Assembly: GCF_001428665.1 (NCBI RefSeq) | Contig: NZ_LMIJ01000011.1 | Location: 726,251-790,250, forward strand | From: Acidovorax sp. Root219 | Lineage (GTDB): Bacteria; Pseudomonadota; Gammaproteobacteria; Burkholderiales; Burkholderiaceae_C | Direction: 5' to 3' | Length of the DNA stretch: 64,000 nucleotides | Translations under genes and position numbers: made by a program | Shown: one piece after another, positions 58,955-64,000 of the stretch | Position numbering within the stretch: the stretch's first letter is position 1 | Layout: the number at the start of each line of letters is the position of its first letter | The notes under the pieces: generated by a model | The model's database searches: none | What the model saw: only the letters and a program-made list of their open reading frames with translations | Told to the model about the DNA's origin: nothing

Positions 58955-59938
58955 GTGAAAAACCCGACCCATTTCGCTCGCCGCACCGCACTGTTGTGTG
59001 CCCTGGCCTCCTGCTTCGCCGTGGCCCCGGCTCTGGCGCAGGACGCTTTCCCCTCCAAGCCGATCACCATCGTCGTGGGCTATCCGCCGGGCGGCAGTAC
59101 CGACCTCACAGGGCGTGCGGTGGCGCAGGAACTGGGCGCCAAGCTGGGCGTGCCGGTGGTGATCGAGAACATCGGCGGAGCCGGCGGCTCCATTGGTGCC
59201 CAGAAGGTGGCCAGCGCCGCACCCGATGGCTACACGCTGCTGGTCGGTGCCAGCAACGAGATTGCCATCAACAAGCTGGTGACCAAGAAGGTCAAGTACG
59301 ACGTCAAGGATTTCACGGCCATCGGTCTCGTGGCCTCCCAGCCGTTGGTGCTGGTGGCATCCACCGGTGCGGGCGTGAAAAACGTCGCCGAATTCACGCA
59401 GAAGGTGGCCAAGAGCCCTGGCAAGTACAGCTACGGCAGCTCGGGCGTGGGCACCTCGCTGCACCTGGCCGGTGAAATGGTCAAGGAGCAGGGCAAGCTT
59501 TTCATGGCCCACATCCCCTACCGGGGCGTGGCGCCGCTGACCAACGACCTGCTGGGCAACAACCTCGAGTACGGCGTGTTCGTGCTCTCCAGCGGCCTGC
59601 CCCACATCAAGAGTGGCAAGGTGATCGCGCTTGGCACCACCGAGGCCAAGCGGTCCGCTGCGACCCCGGATATCCCTGCCCTGGCCGAATCGCCCCAGTT
59701 CAAGAGTGTGGACATCGGCGTGTGGTTCGCCCTGCTCGGCCCGGCCAACCTGCCCAAGCCGGTGTTCGACAAGATCAAGAAGGCGCTCAACGAGACGCTG
59801 CAATCGCCCGACTTCCGCAAGAAGATGGAGGCCAGCGGCTCCACCGTGGCGGCCACGAATGTGAACCTGGACCAGTACTTGGCGGCCGAGGTGGCCAAGT
59901 ACAAGAAAATCGTCGAGTTCGCCAAGATCGAGGAATGA
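58955..59938 (+). CDS. Bug/TTT family periplasmic solute-binding protein
   Basis: A 327-residue Bug-family receptor. A signal peptide (1-28, ending APALA) precedes the family start QDAFPSKPITIVVGYPPGG. GYPPGGSTDLTGRAVAQ and the RGVAPLTNDLLG loop are the ligand-contact regions. Bug proteins bind small carboxylates such as dicarboxylates, nicotinate or amino acids for tripartite tricarboxylate transport or sensing. The start is GTG 58955 with AGGAG upstream. No tctAB membrane genes are nearby, so it is an orphan, typical of the very large Bug families in this group. It is followed by an AspA/AstE-type gene. Confidence 0.92.
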   Translation: MKNPTHFARRTALLCALASCFAVAPALAQDAFPSKPITIVVGYPPGGSTDLTGRAVAQELGAKLGVPVVIENIGGAGGSIGAQKVASAAPDGYTLLVGASNEIAINKLVTKKVKYDVKDFTAIGLVASQPLVLVASTGAGVKNVAEFTQKVAKSPGKYSYGSSGVGTSLHLAGEMVKEQGKLFMAHIPYRGVAPLTNDLLGNNLEYGVFVLSSGLPHIKSGKVIALGTTEAKRSAATPDIPALAESPQFKSVDIGVWFALLGPANLPKPVFDKIKKALNETLQSPDFRKKMEASGSTVAATNVNLDQYLAAEVAKYKKIVEFAKIEE

Positions 59939-59943
59939 TGGGC

Positions 59944-60945
59944 ATGACTGCAGTGACGACATCCCCGCAGCCCCTGGTCTTCGAACTGCCCGCGCCCGAC
60001 ATCAGCGCCTGGCGCGCGGGCAATACCGGCACCGAAGGCGTCTGGCACTTCGATTCGGGCCTGGGCGGCCGCCACGTGATGATCAGCGCCCTGGTGCATG
60101 GCAACGAGCTGTGCGGTGCCTGGGCCCTCAAGGGCCTGCTGGAAGCCGGGCTGCGCCCCGCACGCGGAAAGCTCACGCTGGCGTTCTGCAACCTCGAAGC
60201 CTTCGACCGGTTCGACCCGCTGAGCCACGATGCTTCGCGCTTCACCGACGAAGACCTCAACCGCCAATGGCTCGACGAGCGCATTGACGCTGGCGACACC
60301 ATCGAGCGCCGCCGTGCCGCAGCCCTGCGCCCCTTCGTGGCCCAGGCCGACTGGCTGCTGGACATCCACTCCATGCACGAGCCCTCGGCGCCGCTCCTGC
60401 TCACCGGCATACAGCCGCGCAACCTGCAACTGGCGCGTGCCATGCGCTCGCCCGAGCACATCGTGGTCGATGCCGGTCACAAGGACGGCGTGCGCATGCG
60501 CGACTACGGGCGCTTCGGTCTGGGTGACGGGGATGGCGTGGGCCAGGGTGGGGACACCCGCTCCCTGCTCATCGAATGCGGCTTCCATGGAGACCCGGCG
60601 AGCCGCGCCGTGGCGCAGGACCAGTGCGTGCGTTTCATCGAACAGTCGGGTGTGCTCGATGCCGATGCGCTGGCCCGGCAGTTTCCCGGCTGGCGCCTGC
60701 CCGATGCGCCGCGCCAGTGGGCGCTCGAAGTCACCGGGCCGGTGGTGGCCACCAGCAGCGCCTTCCGCTTCGTGGAGCCCTACACGGGCCTGGAAGTGAT
60801 CGCCAAGGCCGGTACCGTGATTGGCGACAACGACGGTGTGCCCGTCACCACGCCCTACGACGACTGCGTGCTGGTGATGCCCTCGGTGCGACAGGCGCGT
60901 GCGGGCGTGACGGTGGTGCGCTACGCGAGCCGCCGCGCACTTTAA
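59944..60945 (+). CDS. Succinylglutamate desuccinylase/aspartoacylase family zinc hydrolase
   Basis: A 333-residue M14-type deacylase. Zinc ligands are His52 and Glu55 in VHGNE and His142 in DIHSMHE. It would remove acyl groups from N-acyl amino acids or related amides. ATG 59944 is preferred because GAGGAA lies nine bases upstream; ATGs at 59935 and 59938 overlap the Bug stop. Coupling with the Bug receptor suggests that the imported ligand is an N-acyl or amide-linked acid, or that the product feeds central metabolism. The specific substrate is unknown. Confidence 0.88.
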   Translation: MTAVTTSPQPLVFELPAPDISAWRAGNTGTEGVWHFDSGLGGRHVMISALVHGNELCGAWALKGLLEAGLRPARGKLTLAFCNLEAFDRFDPLSHDASRFTDEDLNRQWLDERIDAGDTIERRRAAALRPFVAQADWLLDIHSMHEPSAPLLLTGIQPRNLQLARAMRSPEHIVVDAGHKDGVRMRDYGRFGLGDGDGVGQGGDTRSLLIECGFHGDPASRAVAQDQCVRFIEQSGVLDADALARQFPGWRLPDAPRQWALEVTGPVVATSSAFRFVEPYTGLEVIAKAGTVIGDNDGVPVTTPYDDCVLVMPSVRQARAGVTVVRYASRRAL

Positions 60946-61063
60946 AGGCCGCCCTCTCAGGCCGTGGTCCTGAGCCGCAGGGCTACTGCCTGCGCGACAG
61001 GCAGGGGGCCTGGGTGTCGTATAAGCTCAGGCACCCTCCCCAGCCCTTCCTGTCCGAACTGCC

Positions 61064-61816
61064 ATGCAACAAGACCCCGCCCGTTCTCTTCCCATGGCCG
61101 GCGCCACCAACTTCCGCGATCTGGGCGGCTATGCCGGGCAGGGTGGCCGGACCGTGAAATGGCGCCGCATCTTCCGCTCCGACCACCTGGCCGGGCTGAC
61201 CCCGGCCGACCAGGCCCTGCTGGCCGAACTGGGCGTGACCCGCGCCATCGACTTTCGCGGCAAGGCCGAGGGCGCGGCCTATGCCTATGCGATCCCCGGC
61301 GTGGCCTACCACCCGCTGGTCATCGAGCCCACCGTGGTGCAGCGCGCGCTGGAGCTGCAGGCCACCGGCCGTGCGCTCACCGCGCAGGACGCCGTGGTTC
61401 TCATGCAGGACACCTACCGCGGCTTCGTGCACGAGAACGCACCGCGCTTTGCCGAGCTGTTCCGCCTGCTGCTGGCCAGCGACGCACCCACGGTGTTCCA
61501 CTGCACCGCCGGCAAGGACCGCACCGGCTTTGCAGCCGCCCTCATCCTGATGGCCCTGGGCGTGCCGCGCGAGACCGTGATGCAGGATTACCTGCTCACC
61601 AACAACCTCTACCGCCGCCCCGCCGGCATGGGCAGCCACGCGCCCGAGGAGGTGCTGGCCGTGCTGTGGCGCGTGCAGGAGGAATTTCTCGACGCTGCGC
61701 TGCACATGGTGGACCAGGACTATGGCGGCGTGCAGACCTACCTGGTGGACGTGCTCGGGGTGGATGCTGCGGCGCAGCGGCAACTGGTGGAGCAGTACCT
61801 GCAGCCTGCTGCGTGA
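61064..61816 (+). CDS. Tyrosine phosphatase (Y_phosphatase3 family)
   Basis: A 250-residue protein with the phosphatase loop HCTAGKDRTGFA; catalytic Cys147 and Arg153. The N-terminal NFRDLGGY and later LLTNNLYR are hallmarks of the Y_phosphatase3 family (atypical bacterial tyrosine/serine phosphatases, some with phosphoinositide activity). It is cytosolic; its substrate is unknown. It stands alone, 118 bases after the deacylase. Confidence 0.9.
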   Translation: MQQDPARSLPMAGATNFRDLGGYAGQGGRTVKWRRIFRSDHLAGLTPADQALLAELGVTRAIDFRGKAEGAAYAYAIPGVAYHPLVIEPTVVQRALELQATGRALTAQDAVVLMQDTYRGFVHENAPRFAELFRLLLASDAPTVFHCTAGKDRTGFAAALILMALGVPRETVMQDYLLTNNLYRRPAGMGSHAPEEVLAVLWRVQEEFLDAALHMVDQDYGGVQTYLVDVLGVDAAAQRQLVEQYLQPAA

Positions 61817-61934
61817 GGGCCATCGGCTGCGCGGGAGTTCGTTACACGCGGATACTTGAGTCGCTCTCGCAGCCACTGCAGCGGTGGCATAGTGCACGAC
61901 TTTCTCGCTGACCGACTCTCGAAAGAATCTCCGA

Positions 61935-62510
61935 ATGAATTTCCGCAAGCAATGCCTGCGTGCCGGCCTGGTCCTTGCCCTGTCGTTTGCCGCCCTGTCC
62001 CCGGTGGCCATGGCGGCGCAGACCGACGCCGAGCGCCAGACCGTGATCATGTCCATGTTCAAGGAAGGTGCCGTGCTGACCGAAGAGGTGCACCGTGAAT
62101 TCTGGTCCGGCCTTCAGGACCCCGAGGCCGCAGTGAGCCGCAGCGCCATGGAGCGCGTGGCCTTTGCGCTCAAGAACAACATCGAGCTCGAGCGCGCCAC
62201 CGTGGTGAGCTACAAGGCCAGCATCAAGCAGCGCAAGCCGGTGGTGGACAAGAGCTACGAGTCGGCCCTCAAGACGCGCCTGGAGATGATGCGCATGCGC
62301 AACCTGGCCACCGACTCCGTGCTGGCCCGGGACAAGGAGTTCCGCGATTCGCTGGTGGCCGTTTCCAAGGGCAAGCCCGTGGAGACCAACGGCACCAAGA
62401 TCACCATGACCAACGAGCTTATCGACCAGGCACTGGTGCGGCTCGAAGCCTCCTATGCGCGGCTGGAACGCCTGCTCAATCCCGTCTGGACGGCCTCCCC
62501 GGGCAAGTAG
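61935..62510 (+). CDS. Exported protein of unknown function
   Basis: A 191-residue protein with a clean signal peptide (about 1-28, ending AMAA). The mature part is charged and strongly helical, with a likely coiled coil around FALKNNIELERATVVSYKAS and KTRLEMMRMRN. I do not recognise a domain. It is probably periplasmic. The reading frame has normal codon composition, and the start is well placed. It is convergent with the lipoprotein gene at 62532, with 21 bases between the stops. Confidence 0.7.
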   Translation: MNFRKQCLRAGLVLALSFAALSPVAMAAQTDAERQTVIMSMFKEGAVLTEEVHREFWSGLQDPEAAVSRSAMERVAFALKNNIELERATVVSYKASIKQRKPVVDKSYESALKTRLEMMRMRNLATDSVLARDKEFRDSLVAVSKGKPVETNGTKITMTNELIDQALVRLEASYARLERLLNPVWTASPGK

Positions 62511-62531
62511 CAACAGGCGCCAGGCCCTGTT

Positions 62532-63047
62532 TCAGCGCGGCATGGACGCCGCTCTCTGGGCCTCTTGGGCCTCTCGGGCCCATTGCGGCTTCGCCGCCCT
62601 CACCGCTTCGGTGAAGCGATCCACCGTGGTGCCCACGTTGCGCATCGAGGCCAGCAGGTCCTTGTCTCGCTCGCCACTGCGCGCCAGGGGCTCCAGTCCG
62701 TCCACGTAGATGCGCACGGCGTGCTGCATGCAGTCGGGCATGGGTTCGGTCAGGAAATACTGGCGCAATTGCAGATGCAGGTCGCGCATCCGGCGCATGG
62801 TGGCAAGAGGGTCCGCCGCCTCGGTATCGTGTGTGCTGGTCAGGTGTTCCACGGCCGCGAAATTGTCTCCGATGCGGGCGCGCCAGACCCGCAGCTGGCG
62901 AGTGTCCTCGCACGAGAAGGCCTGGGCCGCGTTCGCAGGCGGTGGCCTGGAGCAGGCGGCCAGCAGCATCAGCGACCACACCAGCAACAAGAGCGTGCAG
63001 TGCCTCGCAATGGACAGGTGCGGGGAGCGGCAATTGATCAGGTGCAT
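62532..63047 (-). CDS. Putative lipoprotein of unknown function
   Basis: A 171-residue protein with a hydrophobic N-terminus ending in the lipobox LLAACS (Cys about 32). The signal stretch is preceded by a rather long, polar MHLINCRSPHLSIARHC segment, so a later start may be real. The mature part is charged and mainly helical (RQLRVWRARIGDNFAAVEHL). No family is recognised. It is convergent with the exported protein at 61935 and divergent from the methyltransferase gene. Confidence 0.6.
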   Translation of the reverse strand: MHLINCRSPHLSIARHCTLLLLVWSLMLLAACSRPPPANAAQAFSCEDTRQLRVWRARIGDNFAAVEHLTSTHDTEAADPLATMRRMRDLHLQLRQYFLTEPMPDCMQHAVRIYVDGLEPLARSGERDKDLLASMRNVGTTVDRFTEAVRAAKPQWAREAQEAQRAASMPR

Positions 63048-63176
63048 CGGCGGTCAGGCGTGATCCATGAAGGGCTGTGTCCCATTGTGCCGTGGCGCAG
63101 GGAGTGCGAACCACGGCGGGTGGCCACCCTCGGCGATACTCCAGCGCAAGGCGGTCCCTCCGCCAAGGAACAAGGA

Positions 63177-63812
63177 ATGGCAGTGACATCTGCAAGCAGT
63201 GCAGGCCAGAGCGCCGACGCCGATGGTTTCGATGCGGCGTACTACGAGCGCTTTTACTTCAACAAGAAGACCAGCGTGGTGGACCCCGCACACACCGAGC
63301 GGCTTGGTGCCTTCGTCTGCAGCTACCTGCAGTACCTGCGCGTGCCGGTGAAACGCGTGCTGGATGTGGGCTGCGGCATCGGCCTGTGGCGCGACCTGGT
63401 CGCGCGCCACTTTCCGCAAGCGACTTTTCACGGCGTGGAATTCAGCGAGTATCTGTGCGGCCGCTTTGGCTGGGAGCAGGGCTCGGTGGTCGACTACAAG
63501 GCGCGCACGCCCTACGACCTGGTGATCTGCCAGGGCGTGCTGCCCTACCTGAACGAGACCGACGTGCAGACGGCCCTGCGCAACCTGGCCCGGCTCAGCC
63601 GCGGTGCCCTGTACGTGGAGGCGGTCACGCGCGAAGACTGGGAGCAGGACATCGTGGACGAGACGCTGACCGACCCGCGCATGTTCCGCCACCCTGCGCA
63701 GCTGTACCGCCGCACGCTGGCCGAGGGCTTCACCGAGCTGGGTGGCGGTGTGTGGCTGAGCCCCAAGACCGAGTTGCCGCTGTTTGCGCTTGAGCACGCG
63801 GGCGGCCAGTGA
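63177..63812 (+). CDS. SAM-dependent methyltransferase (class I)
   Basis: A 211-residue methyltransferase with motif I VLDVGCGIGLWRDLV at about 61-75, the acidic post-II segment GVEFSEYLCGRFGW, and motif IV YDLVICQGVLPYL. The N-terminal DAAYYERFYFNKKT resembles small-molecule or lipid methyltransferases. The substrate is unknown. ATG 63177 has a strong AAGGA ribosome-binding site; the frame is open far upstream but that part opposes the lipoprotein gene. It overlaps the next gene by four bases (GTGA). Confidence 0.85.
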   Translation: MAVTSASSAGQSADADGFDAAYYERFYFNKKTSVVDPAHTERLGAFVCSYLQYLRVPVKRVLDVGCGIGLWRDLVARHFPQATFHGVEFSEYLCGRFGWEQGSVVDYKARTPYDLVICQGVLPYLNETDVQTALRNLARLSRGALYVEAVTREDWEQDIVDETLTDPRMFRHPAQLYRRTLAEGFTELGGGVWLSPKTELPLFALEHAGGQ

Positions 63813-64000
63813 CGGCTGCCATGCCCGTGCCGGCGATGCCCCACGCCGTGTCGCGCCTGCGTGCGGCGCGCCTGGCGCGTGCGGCCAAGCCTTTTCTCGC
63901 CCGGGGCGGACCGCGCGGCGAGCGCTGCCCGGGCTGCCGCCTGGTGCCCAGCCACTGCCTGTGCGCTCTGCGTCCGTTGCTCACTCCGCAGGCAGGCGTG
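63809..64000 (+). CDS. DTW domain protein, probable tRNA-uridine aminocarboxypropyltransferase (cut by window edge)
   Basis: The first 64 codons of a plus-strand gene are present, from GTG 63809 (overlapping the methyltransferase stop) or ATG 63821. They end with ERCPGCRLVPSHCLCALRP, the cysteine-rich N-terminal signature of DTW-domain proteins such as TapT/YfiP, which make acp3U in tRNA. The catalytic DTW motif lies beyond the window. Confidence 0.8.
   Translation, partial: MTAAMPVPAMPHAVSRLRAARLARAAKPFLARGGPRGERCPGCRLVPSHCLCALRPLLTPQAGV

Noticed and set aside
1-64000. CRISPR arrays, tRNA/rRNA genes, insertion sequences, prophage or integrase genes
   Set aside because: No spaced direct-repeat arrays, no cloverleaf-like sequences, and no transposase or integrase motifs were seen; the region reads as core chromosome.

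Overview
The window is gene-dense, GC-rich chromosomal DNA with no phage, transposon, CRISPR, rRNA or tRNA gene that I can see. Gene content and order (yajC-secD-secF, dprA-lysM divergent from def-fmt, a fused indolepyruvate:ferredoxin oxidoreductase, Bug-family binding protein, DUF1631, TRAP and RND operons) fit a betaproteobacterium, most likely Comamonadaceae (Acidovorax-like). The genus cannot be fixed from the sequence alone.

Region by region. 1-55 is the start of purB (minus strand), cut by the window edge, followed by a GST gene. 972-7551 is a TetR regulator and a six-gene plus-strand catabolic operon: a TRAP transporter (dctQ, dctM, dctP), a quinate/shikimate dehydrogenase, an HPPD-like protein and a 3-dehydroshikimate dehydratase-like TIM barrel. 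The last two are the two halves of the fused QuiC1 protein, here separate and in reversed order, and the HPPD-like half has lost two of three iron ligands. The likely role is uptake of quinate/shikimate-type compounds and conversion to protocatechuate.

7558-14545 (minus) is an eight-gene, tightly overlapped operon: FAD oxidoreductase, DUF1365, cyclopropane-fatty-acid-synthase family methyltransferase, chalcone-isomerase-like protein, GPH/MFS transporter, DUF3833 lipoprotein, SDR and SnoaL-like protein. It resembles lipid-modification operons of singlet-oxygen/ECF-sigma regulons. A strong RpoE-type promoter and a structured leader precede it, and a periplasmic glutathione peroxidase lies upstream. 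15724-16932 is a degenerate HD-GYP protein. 17039-23560 (minus) is an RND efflux operon with its TetR repressor and a palindromic operator. glnE and a yhdP-nitrilase-histidine kinase-response regulator operon are divergent from each other (23649-34153).

34163-39844 holds a small membrane protein divergent from mltA, an unusual DUF2868/DUF3482 fusion without its GTPase, an MFS transporter with a C-terminal monooxygenase-like domain, and an Lrp/AsnC regulator. 40033-43769 is the indolepyruvate oxidoreductase, preceded by a short translationally coupled ORF that repeats its first 20 codons. 44071-47346 is yajC-secD-secF; then come DUF1631, dprA, a LysM protein, def, a BamE-like lipoprotein, fmt, azlCD, pgk and pyrF. 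The right end carries a LysR-Bug-AspA/AstE module, a tyrosine phosphatase, two small exported proteins, a methyltransferase and the start of a DTW-domain gene cut by the window edge.

The items most worth following up are the split and iron-ligand-deficient QuiC1 halves, the duplicated N-terminal leader ORF before the indolepyruvate oxidoreductase, the ECF-type promoter and switch-like leader of the lipid operon, and the GTPase-less DUF2868/DUF3482 fusion.
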